From the NCBI RefSeq assembly GCF_013359685.1, contig NZ_JABFMV010000011.1:62001-126000 (forward strand): a stretch of 64,000 nucleotides of DNA. The letters are read 5' to 3'. The position numbers were made by a program, and so were the translations under genes. Within the stretch, counting starts at the first letter, position 1. Each line of letters starts with the position of its first letter. The stretch comes from Leifsonia sp. C5G2 (GTDB lineage Bacteria > Actinomycetota > Actinomycetes > Actinomycetales > Microbacteriaceae). Below, one piece after another: positions 32,421 to 44,689 of this stretch. The notes under the pieces are model-generated. The model saw only the letters and a program-made list of their open reading frames with translations. It made no database searches and was not told the DNA's origin.

Positions 32421-33119
32421 TTGGACACCACGACTCTCAGAGACGAGCCGCAGAGCGGGCACGACGCTGACGAGCGCGACGACGCGCCCGCCGAATCCGC
32501 CCGCCGCCGTCGCACCCGCGCACGGCTGCTCGACGCCGCGTTCGAAGTGTTCGCCGAGCAGGGCGTGCGCGCCGCCAGCGTCGAGACCATCGTGGAGCGG
32601 GCGGGCTTCACGCGCGGCGCGTTCTACTCCAACTTCTCTAGCAAAGAGGAGCTCTTCTTCGCCCTGATGGAGCGCGAGAAGGAGATGCGGCTCGAGCAGC
32701 TCGAGACCGGCGTCGCCCAGTTCCTGCGGCCGCTCGTCGGCGAGCAGGGGGCCGAGCTCGGCGACGACGACGTCGTGCGCACGGTCACGCGCATCCTGGA
32801 GCTGCAGTCCGACGACCCGCGCTGGTGGCTGGTGCAGGCGGAGTTCCGGCTGCTCGCCCTGCGCGACCACACCATCGCCGCCGACTACCTCCGCTACCAG
32901 GACGAGTTCTTCGCCGACCTCACCCAGACCGTGGTCGCGGCGCTCACCAGCGCGCGGCGCCGGTTCACGATCGCGCCGGAGGAGGCCGTGCGCGTCATCG
33001 CCGAGCTGTGCGCGAACGGGGAGGCGCGGGCCGTGCTCGCCGGCGACGAGCGCACCTTCCCCGAGCGGCTCTCCGAGTCCGTCCCGGCGATCCTGCTCGC
33101 TCTCACCGAGCGCGTCTGA
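32421..33119 (+). CDS. TetR/AcrR family transcriptional regulator
   Basis: This is a 232-residue regulator. A charged N-terminal extension (residues 1-30) precedes a TetR helix-turn-helix with GFTRGAFYSNFSSKEELFFA (about 61-80). A C-terminal ligand domain follows. The start is TTG 32421, supported by AGGAAGG at a 7-nt distance; no ATG occurs before the HTH. It is divergent from the MMPL/YhgE operon with two matching operators between them. Confidence 0.9.
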   Translation: MDTTTLRDEPQSGHDADERDDAPAESARRRRTRARLLDAAFEVFAEQGVRAASVETIVERAGFTRGAFYSNFSSKEELFFALMEREKEMRLEQLETGVAQFLRPLVGEQGAELGDDDVVRTVTRILELQSDDPRWWLVQAEFRLLALRDHTIAADYLRYQDEFFADLTQTVVAALTSARRRFTIAPEEAVRVIAELCANGEARAVLAGDERTFPERLSESVPAILLALTERV

Positions 33120-33141
33120 GCGTTCGCCAAGGCTTCACCGG

Positions 33142-33147
33142 TACGCT
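33142..33147 (+). promoter_or_regulatory. -10 element of the SGNH lipoprotein gene
   Basis: TACGCT ends 7 nt before ATG 33155, which would give a leaderless mRNA. Confidence 0.38.
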
Positions 33148-33154
33148 CGGTCGG

Positions 33155-34068
33155 ATGCGACCCGAAGCACGACGGCACCCGCGCGGCATGGCCGCGCCCG
33201 CGCGGTCGCGCGTGCTCCGCGCCGCCGTCGCGCTGCTGGCGGTCGCGGCCGTCGCGACGCTGAGCGCCTGCTCCGGTGCGCCCACCGGTGCCGCGCCGCA
33301 GCAGCCCGCGGCGACGGGCGCGCCGACGCCGAGTGCGACGCCGGACCCGTTCCCCAAGCAGCCGCTCACCGCGTCGACGCGCTACGTCGCGCTCGGGGAC
33401 TCGTTCGCGGCCGGCATGGGCGCGGGCAACGAGAAGGGCAAGTGCCGGCTGAGCTCCGCCGCCTACCCGACGGTGTTCGCGCGGACATCAGGCGTCGACC
33501 TGGTCGTGAACGCCGCGTGCGCCGGAGCGACCACCTCCGACCTCCTGAAACACCAGCTGATCGCCCTCGACGACCGCACCGACCTCGTCACCGTGAGCGT
33601 GGGCGGCAACGACCTCGGGGTGGCGCAGATCGCGGGCGACTGCGCAGCCGGAAAGGTGACGGCCTGCCGTAACGAGGTGACCGCCGCGCTGTCGCTGCTC
33701 AACGTGCTGCCCGACCGTCTGCGCACCACATACTCCGCGATCGCCCAGGCGGCCCCCATGCGCGCATCGTCGTCACGAGCTACGTGCTCCTGTACGACTC
33801 GTCCGACCCGAGCGCGAAGGACTTCCAGACCTCCGCCGCGATCAACGCCGCGGCCATCGGCCTGAACGAGGTCATCCGGCAGGCGGTGGAGGAGCAGCGT
33901 GCCAAGGGGGTCGCCATGACCTACCTGCCCGTCGACTTCACGGGGCATGCGTTCGGCGACCCGCATCCCTGGCTCAACACCTCGGGCGCCGACATCTTCC
34001 ACCCGACGGCGGCCGGGTACGCGCAGTACGCCAAGCGGCTGACGCAGCTGCTCGGCACGGCGAAGTAG
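33155..34068 (+). pseudogene. SGNH/GDSL hydrolase lipoprotein, interrupted by a frameshift
   Basis: The first part (33155 to about 33757) encodes a lipoprotein signal (lipobox LSAC near residue 36) and the SGNH blocks YVALGDSFAAG and VSVGGNDLG. The second part (to 34068) continues one frame over with IVVTSYVLLYDSSD and the terminal block ADIFHPTAAGYAQYA, which holds the catalytic Asp and His. The switch falls at a run of five C at 33753-33757. One extra C restores AAPHARIVVTSY. All catalytic blocks are present once the frame is repaired. This may be a recent mutation, phase variation or a sequence error. The intact product would be an exported lipase or esterase. Confidence 0.82.
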
Positions 34069-34149
34069 CCGGGCGGCACGAAGGGGCCTTGGAGGACGCT
34101 GGTACCCTGGCTGGTGTCCACCGCGACCCCTCGAGGGAGTTGACCGACC

Positions 34150-35697
34150 ATCAGCACGACGCCCCAACCGACGACCGGATCCACGACAGAGAAGACGCAC
34201 CAGGAGACCTACGACCTGGTCATCGTGTCCAACCGACTGCCCGTCGACCGGGTGGTCGACGACCGGGGCGAGGCCGACTGGCGACCGTCGCCGGGTGGGC
34301 TCGTCGCAGCGCTGGAGCCGATGATGCGCTCCCAGGACGGCGTGTGGATCGGCTGGGCCGGCGTCGCGGGGGAGGACGTCGAGCCGTTCGAGGCCGGCGG
34401 GATCAACATCCACCCGGTCCCGCTCTCCGACCAGGAGCTGCAGGAGTACTACGAGGGCTTCTCCAACGACACCCTCTGGCCGCTCTACCACGACGTGATC
34501 GCGCAGCCGAGCTACCACCGCGAGTGGTGGGAGAGCTACGTGAGGGTCAACCGCCGGTTCGCGCAAGCGGCCGCGGCGGTCTCCGCGCCCGGCGCCGTCG
34601 TCTGGGTGCACGACTACCAGCTGCAGCTGGTGCCCGCGATGCTGCGCGAGGAGCGGCCGGACCTGGTGATCGGCTTCTTCAACCACATCCCGTTCCCGCC
34701 CTACGGCATCTACTCTCAGCTTCCCTGGCGCCGGCAGATCATCGACGGGCTGCTCGGCGCCGACGTGATCGGGTTCCAGCGCGTCGCCGACGCCGGCAAC
34801 TTCTCGCGCGCGGTCCGGCGGCTCAAGGGCTACGAGACCCGCGGTCCGATCATCGAGGTGCCGATCGACACGGACGACCCGAAGGCAGGGTCGCACCGCC
34901 ACGTCACCACCGACCGGCGCGGCGGGCTCGTCCGCACGGTGCTCGCGCGGGCCTTCCCGATCTCCATCGACGCCGACCAGTACCAGGACCTCGCCCGCCG
35001 ACCCGAGATCCAGGCGCGGGCGCGCGAGATCCGCGAGGAGCTGGGCAACCCCGAGAAGATCATGCTCGGCGTCGATCGGCTCGACTACACCAAGGGCATC
35101 GGTCACCGGCTGAAGGCGTTCGGCGAGCTGCTGGAGGAGGGCCGGCTGAGCGTCGAGGACGTCACCCTCGTGCAGGTCGCCAGCCCCAGCCGCGAGCGGG
35201 TCGAGACGTACCGCCAGCTGCGGGACGAGATCGAGCTGACCGTCGGCCGGATCAACGGCGACTACTCCACCCTCGGCCACACCGCCATCGCCTACCTGCA
35301 TCACGGCTACCCGCGCGAGGAGATGGTCGCCCTCTACCTCGCCGCCGACGTGATGCTGGTGACCGCCCTGCGCGACGGCATGAACCTGGTCGCGAAGGAG
35401 TACGTCGCCACGCGCGTCGACGAGGACGGCGTGCTCGTCCTCAGCGAGTTCGCCGGCGCCTCCGACGAACTGCGGCAGGCGCTGCTGATCAACCCGCACG
35501 ACATCGAGGGCCTGAAGGACACCGTCATGCAGGCGCTGGCGATGCCCAAGCGCGACCGCACCCGCCGGATGCGCGCGCTGCGCAAGAAGGTGCTGACCAA
35601 CGACGTCGCGCGCTGGTCCGCGTCGTTCCTCGACGCCCTGACGCGGAGCGCCCACGGCGACCACCCGCTGCAGAACCCGCCGGTCAACCGGCGCTGA
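34150..35697 (+). CDS. otsA: Alpha,alpha-trehalose-phosphate synthase (OtsA)
   Basis: This GT20 enzyme makes trehalose-6-phosphate from UDP-glucose and glucose-6-phosphate. Motifs: VIVSNRLPVDR (first strand), SPGGLVAALEP, VWVHDYQLQLVPAML, GVDRLDYTKGIGHRL and ALRDGMNLVAKEY. The first strand needs residues before GTG 34225, yet no ATG, GTG or TTG exists between the in-frame stop at 34141 and that GTG. ATC at 34150 sits 10 nt after GAGGGAG and opens a natural N-terminus (STTPQPTTGSTTEK). I place the start there (515 residues) as a probable ATG-to-ATC change. GTG 34225 would give 490 residues lacking the first strand. Confidence 0.9.
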   Translation: MSTTPQPTTGSTTEKTHQETYDLVIVSNRLPVDRVVDDRGEADWRPSPGGLVAALEPMMRSQDGVWIGWAGVAGEDVEPFEAGGINIHPVPLSDQELQEYYEGFSNDTLWPLYHDVIAQPSYHREWWESYVRVNRRFAQAAAAVSAPGAVVWVHDYQLQLVPAMLREERPDLVIGFFNHIPFPPYGIYSQLPWRRQIIDGLLGADVIGFQRVADAGNFSRAVRRLKGYETRGPIIEVPIDTDDPKAGSHRHVTTDRRGGLVRTVLARAFPISIDADQYQDLARRPEIQARAREIREELGNPEKIMLGVDRLDYTKGIGHRLKAFGELLEEGRLSVEDVTLVQVASPSRERVETYRQLRDEIELTVGRINGDYSTLGHTAIAYLHHGYPREEMVALYLAADVMLVTALRDGMNLVAKEYVATRVDEDGVLVLSEFAGASDELRQALLINPHDIEGLKDTVMQALAMPKRDRTRRMRALRKKVLTNDVARWSASFLDALTRSAHGDHPLQNPPVNRR

Positions 35698-35723
35698 ACC
35701 ACCCGATCCTCTCCGGAAGACGA

Positions 35724-36548
35724 ATGACGAACACCGCATCCCCGCTGCCTCCTGCCTCCGCCGTCGCGCTCGCGAGCGCGCTGCAGCGGCTGGCCCGCGC
35801 CGACCGCCTCCTGCTCGCCCTCGACTTCGACGGGACGCTCGCCCCATTCGTCGACGTTCCCCGCGGCGCGCGGGCGCTGCCGGAGGCGAAGGCCGCGCTC
35901 GACCGCCTGGAGCACCTCCCGGACACCTGGGTCGCCTACGTCTCCGGGCGGCCGTTGTCGAGCCTGGAGACCGTGACGGAGGCCGACGAGGACGCGTTGC
36001 TGATCGGCTCGCACGGCGTGGAGATCCGCTTCGGCCGCGACGGGGTCTCGCTCGACCTGACAGCCGAGGAGCAGGACCGGCTCGCGCGCCTGGGGGAGGC
36101 GCTGCAGGAGCTCGTCGACGACATCCCGTCGACCAAGCTCGAGACCAAGCCCGTGGGCTACGGGGTGCACTACCGGCTCGTGGCGGCGGAGCGCGGACCC
36201 GAGGTGGTCGCCCGGGCGCGGGAGGCCGCTGCCGCGATCGGCGACGACCTCACCATCCGCGACGGGAAGGACATCATCGAGTTCTCGGTGCGCGAGGCCC
36301 ACAAGGGCGACGGCGTCGAGCGGCTGCGCGAGTACACCCAGGCGACCGCCGTCCTCTTCGCGGGCGACGACGTGACCGACGAGGACGGCTTCCGCGTCCT
36401 CGACCCGTCCCGCGGCGACGTCGGCATCAAGGTCGGGCGCGGGGAGACTCTCGCGCAGTACCGCGTCGCGGACGAGCGCGCGATCGCGACGCTGCTGACG
36501 CTGCTGGCGGAGGCGCGCGCGGCGCACGTGAAGCCGTCCACAGCCTGA
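35724..36548 (+). CDS. otsB: Trehalose-6-phosphate phosphatase (OtsB)
   Basis: This 274-residue HAD-superfamily phosphatase converts trehalose-6-phosphate to trehalose. HAD motif I is LLALDFDGTLAPF (residues about 30-42), motif II is VAYVSGRP, the lysine region is VREAHKGDGVERL and motif IV is FAGDDVTDEDGF. It lies 26 nt after otsA and completes the pathway used for osmotic and desiccation protection. Confidence 0.95.
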   Translation: MTNTASPLPPASAVALASALQRLARADRLLLALDFDGTLAPFVDVPRGARALPEAKAALDRLEHLPDTWVAYVSGRPLSSLETVTEADEDALLIGSHGVEIRFGRDGVSLDLTAEEQDRLARLGEALQELVDDIPSTKLETKPVGYGVHYRLVAAERGPEVVARAREAAAAIGDDLTIRDGKDIIEFSVREAHKGDGVERLREYTQATAVLFAGDDVTDEDGFRVLDPSRGDVGIKVGRGETLAQYRVADERAIATLLTLLAEARAAHVKPSTA

Positions 36549-36608
36549 CGCCGCGGGCCGCTGTCCACAGGTCCCGGGCACATGGTCCGAGCGGCATTCG
36601 AGACGTCC

Positions 36609-36614
36609 TAGAGT
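36609..36614 (+). promoter_or_regulatory. -10 element of ilvD (leaderless)
   Basis: TAGAGT ends 6 nt before ATG 36621. Transcription would start at the A of the start codon. No leader peptide or attenuator can fit between otsB and ilvD. Confidence 0.5.
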
Positions 36615-36620
36615 TGTCAC

Positions 36621-38315
36621 ATGCCAGAAGTCGATTGGAAGCCGCGTTCGCGCGTCGTCACGGACGGGATCGAAGCCACCACCAGCCGCGGGATGCTCCG
36701 CGCCGTCGGAATGGGCGATGAAGACTGGGAGAAGCCGCAGATCGGCATCGCCTCGTCCTGGAACGAGATCACCCCGTGCAACCTCTCGCTCGACCGCCTC
36801 GCGCAGGGCGCGAAGGAGGGCGTGCACGCCGGCGGCGGGTATCCGCTCCAGTTCGGCACCATCTCCGTCTCCGACGGCATCTCGATGGGCCACGAGGGCA
36901 TGCACTTCTCGCTCGTCTCGCGTGAGGTCATCGCCGACTCCGTCGAGACGGTGATGATGGCCGAGCGCCTCGACGGCACCGTCCTGCTCGCCGGCTGCGA
37001 CAAGTCGCTCCCCGGCATGCTCATGGCGGCCGCGCGGCTCGACCTCTCGGCCGTCTTCCTCTACGCCGGCTCGATCGCGCCGGGCTGGGTGAAGCTCTCC
37101 GACGGTACGGAGAAAGACGTGACGATCATCGACTCGTTCGAGGCGGTCGGCGCGTGCAAGGCCGGCAAGATGAGCGAAGAAGACCTCAAGCGCATCGAGT
37201 GCGCGATCGCCCCCGGCGAGGGCGCCTGCGGCGGCATGTACACCGCCAACACGATGGCCTCCGTCGCCGAGGCGCTCGGCATGAGCCTCCCCGGCTCCGC
37301 CGCTCCGCCCTCGGCCGACCGCCGCCGCGACTACTACGCGCACCGTTCGGGCGAGGCCGTGGTGAACCTGCTCAAGAAGGGCATCACCGCGCGCGACATC
37401 CTCACCAAGGAGGCGTTCGAGAACGCCATCGCCGTCGCCATGGCGTTCGGCGGCTCCACCAACGTCGTGCTGCACCTGCTCGCGATCGCGCACGAGGCCG
37501 AGGTCGACCTGACGATCGACGACTTCAACCGGATCGGCGACAAGGTGCCGCACATCGGCGACCTGAAGCCGTTCGGCAAGTACGTGATGAACGACGTCGA
37601 CCGTCACGGCGGCGTCCCCGTCGTCATGAAGGCGCTGCTCGACGCGGGCCTGCTGCACGGCGACTGCCTCACGGTCACCGGCAAGACGGTCGCCGAGAAC
37701 CTGGCCGAGATCAACCCGCCCGCGCCGGACGGCGAGGTCATGCGGTCGCTCGACAACCCGATCCACCCGACCGGCGGCATCACCATCCTCAAGGGCTCCA
37801 TGGCTCCGGAGGGCGCGGTCGTCAAGACGGCCGGCTTCGACGCCTCGGTATTCGAGGGCCCCGCACGCGTGTTCGAGCGCGAGCGCGCGGCGATGGACGC
37901 CCTCACCGAGGGCACCATCAAGGCCGGCGACGTGGTGGTCATCCGCTACGAGGGCCCCAAGGGCGGCCCGGGAATGCGCGAGATGCTGGCCATCACCGCC
38001 GCCATCAAGGGCGCAGGCCTCGGCAAGGATGTACTACTATTGACGGACGGACGATTCTCAGGCGGCACAACCGGCCTGTGCATCGGCCACATAGCACCCG
38101 AAGCGGTGGACGCAGGTCCCATCGCCTTCGTGCGCGATGGTGATCTGATACGGGTCGATATCGCGGCTCGCTCCCTCGACCTACTTGTCGACGAGTCCGA
38201 GCTGACCGCCCGCCGTGAAGGCTGGGCGCCTCTTCCTCCGCGCTATACCCGTGGCGTTCTCGCGAAGTTCTCCAAACTCGTGCGCTCCGCAGCCGAAGGA
38301 GCCGTCACCGGCTGA
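36621..38315 (+). CDS. ilvD: Dihydroxy-acid dehydratase
   Basis: This 564-residue Fe-S enzyme forms the 2-keto acids of valine and isoleucine synthesis. Cluster cysteines are in [16 protein letters not shown] (about residue 121) and [13 protein letters not shown] (about 194). [16 protein letters not shown] near the C-terminus carries the catalytic-region residues. It is followed by ilvBNC in the same direction. The stretch around 38030-38200 (ACTATTGACGGACGG and onwards) uses more A/T in third positions than the rest of the gene, which may reflect local recombination. Confidence 0.97.
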   Translation: MPEVDWKPRSRVVTDGIEATTSRGMLRAVGMGDEDWEKPQIGIASSWNEITPCNLSLDRLAQGAKEGVHAGGGYPLQFGTISVSDGISMGHEGMHFSLVSREVIADSVETVMMAERLDGTVLLAGCDKSLPGMLMAAARLDLSAVFLYAGSIAPGWVKLSDGTEKDVTIIDSFEAVGACKAGKMSEEDLKRIECAIAPGEGACGGMYTANTMASVAEALGMSLPGSAAPPSADRRRDYYAHRSGEAVVNLLKKGITARDILTKEAFENAIAVAMAFGGSTNVVLHLLAIAHEAEVDLTIDDFNRIGDKVPHIGDLKPFGKYVMNDVDRHGGVPVVMKALLDAGLLHGDCLTVTGKTVAENLAEINPPAPDGEVMRSLDNPIHPTGGITILKGSMAPEGAVVKTAGFDASVFEGPARVFERERAAMDALTEGTIKAGDVVVIRYEGPKGGPGMREMLAITAAIKGAGLGKDVLLLTDGRFSGGTTGLCIGHIAPEAVDAGPIAFVRDGDLIRVDIAARSLDLLVDESELTARREGWAPLPPRYTRGVLAKFSKLVRSAAEGAVTG

Positions 38316-38360
38316 GGCGCGGCTTCCGCACCCCAATCCACCGTTCGTACGTAAGGACTG

Positions 38361-41751
<3,391 letters not shown>

Positions 41752-41778
41752 GCCCGACCGTCACGGTCACCGTGCCCT

Positions 41779-41823
41779 GATCTCCGGGGTGCCGCACGCG
41801 TCGCGCGCGGCACCCCGGAGATC
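41779..41823. terminator. Strong hairpin after ilvC
   Basis: GATCTCCGGGGTGCCGC pairs perfectly over 17 bp with its complement at 41807-41823; the loop is 11 nt. It lies between convergent ilvC and the DoxX gene, ending 22 nt before the DoxX stop, so it likely ends both transcripts. No T tract. Confidence 0.78.
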
Positions 41824-41845
41824 GCGCCACACGCGCTGGGCGTTG

Positions 41846-42226
41846 CTACAGCGCGCACACCACGCACAGGGCGATCAGCACCACCTGCAGGAGCGCCCGC
41901 GGCACCAGCGGTGTGGCGAACACTCCGAACCGCTCCGTCTTGCCCGCGGCGTACGCGTTCGCCGGGAAGACGGCGACGAGGAACACGACAAGGCAGACCG
42001 CGGCGGCCACCCGCGTCGCCGGGACCAGCAGCCCGATCCCTCCCGCCACCTCGCAGACGCCCGTGAACGCCACGAGCGCGCGCGGCGGGACCACCCGCAC
42101 GGCCGGCGGGATCATCGCGGCCATGCCGCGCGCCGGACCCGGGACGAAGTGCAGGACCCCCATCCCCACGAAGACGAGGGCGAGCGCGATGCGCAGGACG
42201 AGCTGGACGATCTCGAACGGGGTCAC
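41846..42226 (-). CDS. DoxX family membrane protein
   Basis: This is a 126-residue protein with four helices. VFVGMGVLHFVPGPARGM and FTGVCEVAGGIGLLVP are typical of the DoxX/YphA group, small membrane proteins linked in some species to redox or quinone balance. It starts with GTG 42226. It is convergent with ilvC and divergent from serA. Confidence 0.85.
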   Translation of the reverse strand: MTPFEIVQLVLRIALALVFVGMGVLHFVPGPARGMAAMIPPAVRVVPPRALVAFTGVCEVAGGIGLLVPATRVAAAVCLVVFLVAVFPANAYAAGKTERFGVFATPLVPRALLQVVLIALCVVCAL

Positions 42227-42379
42227 CCGTCCATCCTCTCCCGGCCCGTCCGCCTCCGCTCCCGTAACGCGGCGAAAAGCCCGCTTGACGCCCCGCTAGA
42301 GTTAAGCCGTTCGGCGCCCCACCGACCGTGGCGCACTTCATCCCAAGCCAGCCCTCGCACCACCGTAAGGATCTGCCAC

Positions 42380-43972
42380 GTGACAAAGCCGGTCGTCCTG
42401 ATCGCCGAAGAACTCTCGCCCGCCACCGTCGACGCCCTCGGGCCCGACTTCGAGATCCGCTCGGTGGACGGCACCGACCGGCCGGCGCTGCTCTCCGCCG
42501 TCGCCGACGCGGACGCCATCCTGGTGCGGTCCGCCACGAAGGTCGACGCCGAGGTCATCGCCGCCGCACCCGTGCTCAAGGTCATCGCCCGCGCCGGTGT
42601 CGGACTCGACAACGTCGACATCAAGGCGGCGACCAACGCCGGGGTCATGGTCGTGAACGCGCCGACCTCCAACATCATCTCGGCCGCCGAGCTCACGGTC
42701 GGCCACATCCTGAGCCTCGCCCGCCACATCCCGGCCGCGCACAACGCGCTCGCGCAGGGGCAGTGGAAGCGGTCGAAGTACACCGGCGTCGAGCTGTACG
42801 AGAAGACCGTCGGCATCATCGGCCTGGGCCGCATCGGCGCGCTCATCACGGCGCGGCTGCAGTCGTTCGGCACCAATGTCATCGCCTACGACCCGTACGT
42901 GACCAGCGCCCGCGCGCAGCAGCTCGGCGTCCAGCTGGTGACGCTCGATGAGCTGCTCGCGCAGGCCGACTTCGTCACCATCCACATGCCGAAGACGCCG
43001 GAGACGACCGGCATGATCTCCGACGACCAGCTGGCGCTGATGAAGGACACCGCGTTCATCGTGAACGTCGCGCGCGGCGGCCTCATCGACGAGGACGCGC
43101 TCTACCGTGCCCTCACCACCGGCACGATCGCGGGCGCCGGACTCGACGTGTTCGTCTCCGAGCCGCCGCAGGACTCGCCGCTGCTCGCCCTCGAGAACGT
43201 CGTGGTCACCCCGCACCTCGGCGCCTCCACCGACGAGGCGCAGGAGAAGGCGGGCGTCTCGGTCGCGCGCTCGGTGCGGCTCGCCCTCTCCGGCGAGCTC
43301 GTTCCGGACGCGGTCAACGTCGCGGGCGGCGTGATCGACCCCTACGTGCGTCCCGGCATCCCGCTCGTCGAGAAGCTCGGCCAGGTGTTCTCCGGCCTCG
43401 CCGCCAGCCCGGTCACCAGCGTCGACGTCGAGGTGCGCGGCGAGCTCGCCGACTACGACGTCAGCGTGCTGAAGCTCGCGGCGCTGAAGGGCATCTTCAC
43501 CAACATCGTCAGCGAGACCGTCTCGTACGTGAACGCGCCGCTGCTCGCCGAGCAGCGCGGCGTCGAGGTCCGCCTCATCACCGACTCGGTCAGCGAGGAG
43601 TACCGCAACCTGATCACCCTGCGCGGCGCGCTGAGCGACGGCTCGCAGATCTCGGTGTCCGGCACGCTCACCGGACCGAAGCAGATCGAGAAGATCGTCG
43701 GCATCAACGGCTACGACGTGGAGGTCCCGGTCGCCGAGCACCTCGTCGTCATGGTCTACGACGACCGCCCCGGTATCGTCGCGGTGTACGGCCGCGAGTT
43801 CGGCGAGGCCGACATCAACATTGCCGGCATGCAGGTCGCCCGCACCTCCGCCGGCGGCAAGGCGCTCAGCGTCCTCACGGTCGATTCCCGCGTGCCGGAC
43901 GGCCTGCTCGAGAAGGTGCGCCTGGCGATCGACGCCGACCTCATGCAGGAGATCGACATCACCGAGTCCTGA
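42380..43972 (+). CDS. serA: D-3-phosphoglycerate dehydrogenase
   Basis: This 530-residue type I enzyme catalyses the first step of serine synthesis. The substrate domain has VIARAGVGLDNVDIKAAT; the NAD motif is GIIGLGRIGALITARL. Catalytic residues fall in NVARGGLIDE (Arg), SEPPQDSPLL (Glu) and TPHLGASTDEAQ (His). An allosteric substrate-binding domain (about 320-450) and a C-terminal ACT domain (about 455-530, VMVYDDRPGIVAVYG) follow. GTG 42380 has AAGGA upstream. A TAGAGT at 42297-42302 may be its -10, giving a leader of about 70 nt. Confidence 0.96.
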   Translation: MTKPVVLIAEELSPATVDALGPDFEIRSVDGTDRPALLSAVADADAILVRSATKVDAEVIAAAPVLKVIARAGVGLDNVDIKAATNAGVMVVNAPTSNIISAAELTVGHILSLARHIPAAHNALAQGQWKRSKYTGVELYEKTVGIIGLGRIGALITARLQSFGTNVIAYDPYVTSARAQQLGVQLVTLDELLAQADFVTIHMPKTPETTGMISDDQLALMKDTAFIVNVARGGLIDEDALYRALTTGTIAGAGLDVFVSEPPQDSPLLALENVVVTPHLGASTDEAQEKAGVSVARSVRLALSGELVPDAVNVAGGVIDPYVRPGIPLVEKLGQVFSGLAASPVTSVDVEVRGELADYDVSVLKLAALKGIFTNIVSETVSYVNAPLLAEQRGVEVRLITDSVSEEYRNLITLRGALSDGSQISVSGTLTGPKQIEKIVGINGYDVEVPVAEHLVVMVYDDRPGIVAVYGREFGEADINIAGMQVARTSAGGKALSVLTVDSRVPDGLLEKVRLAIDADLMQEIDITES

Positions 43973-43978
43973 CCCGCG

Positions 43979-44035
43979 ACATTCCTGCCGAATGAGCGGA
44001 ATGGCGCCGCCGTTCCGCACATTCGGCAGGAATGT
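43979..44035. repeat. Intergenic inverted repeat C (23-bp arms)
   Basis: Arms 43979-44001 and 44013-44035 match with one mismatch in 23 bp; the loop is 11 nt. The core TGCCGAATGAGCG is shared with elements A and B. It lies between convergent serA and a TetR gene, ending 6 nt before the TetR stop. Confidence 0.85.
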
Positions 44036-44041
44036 GCGGGG

Positions 44042-44638
44042 TCAGCGGCCTTCCGCGAAGCGGCGGATGAGGGTCACGAGGTCGTCGATGTCGGTCTCGT
44101 CGCGCAGCACGTTGTTGGCGGCGGGCAGCAGGGCCGTGTTGTAGTACATCCCGTCGCCGATGAGCATGATGGTGCGCGCCACCAGCGGGTCGCCGACGGC
44201 CTCCTGGAGCACCTCCAGCCAGCGGCGCTGTGCGCTCGCGAGGGCGTCCCGCGCACGCGGGTCGGCAGCCTGCGCCAGCCGCGCGATGGCGACGATCGCC
44301 CGCTCGAACCGCGAATCGGTCGGGATGGACGTGCGCAGGAAGTAGTCCACCGGCCCGTCCTCGGCTTCCCGCATGCGGCGGATGTCGTCCTCGATCAGGT
44401 CAGAGAACCGGTCGAGGACACCGGAGGCGAGCGCCTCCTTCGACGCGAAGTGGTAGAGCAGGCCGCCCTTGGAGACGCCGGCCCGCGCGGCGACGGCGTC
44501 GAGGGTGGCGGCCCGCTCGCTCTGCTCCGCCAGGAGCTCCTCGTAGGCGTCGAGCACGCGGTCGCGCGCGGAGCTCTGGGCCGCACCCGGGGCGGGGGAG
44601 GAGGAGGGCGTGGACGCGGCGGGCGGCATGACGCCCAT
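44042..44638 (-). CDS. TetR/AcrR family transcriptional regulator
   Basis: This is a 198-residue regulator. A Ser/Ala/Pro-rich start (residues 1-23) precedes the HTH with GVSKGGLLYHFASKEALASG (about 54-73). The C-terminus, with YYNTALLP, fits the TetR_C family common beside MFS exporters. It is divergent from the MFS gene with a perfect 28-bp palindrome between. ATG 44629 is an alternative start. Confidence 0.9.
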   Translation of the reverse strand: MGVMPPAASTPSSSPAPGAAQSSARDRVLDAYEELLAEQSERAATLDAVAARAGVSKGGLLYHFASKEALASGVLDRFSDLIEDDIRRMREAEDGPVDYFLRTSIPTDSRFERAIVAIARLAQAADPRARDALASAQRRWLEVLQEAVGDPLVARTIMLIGDGMYYNTALLPAANNVLRDETDIDDLVTLIRRFAEGR

Positions 44639-44656
44639 GGTAGCCGTATTCGCTTG

Positions 44657-44684
44657 CTACTGTACCGTCCAGACGGTACAGTAG
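44657..44684. promoter_or_regulatory. Perfect 28-bp operator between tetR and MFS genes
   Basis: CTACTGTACCGTC, two bases, then GACGGTACAGTAG: a perfect palindrome with 13-bp arms. TACAGT occurs in both arms. On the plus strand it (44677-44682) ends 7 nt before the MFS ATG, and its mirror image is placed to serve the minus-strand tetR. A repressor bound here would cover both -10 elements. Confidence 0.82.
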
Positions 44685-44689
44685 TGCTC

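Noticed and set aside
34140-34230. TTG at 34140 as the otsA start
   Set aside because: It is in a different frame; that frame yields a charged peptide without the OtsA strand VIVSNRLPV.
36549-38360. Leader peptide or T-box style attenuation of the ilv genes
   Set aside because: The gaps before ilvD (72 nt) and ilvB (45 nt) are too short, and a -10 element lies directly before ilvD. No run of branched-chain codons was seen.
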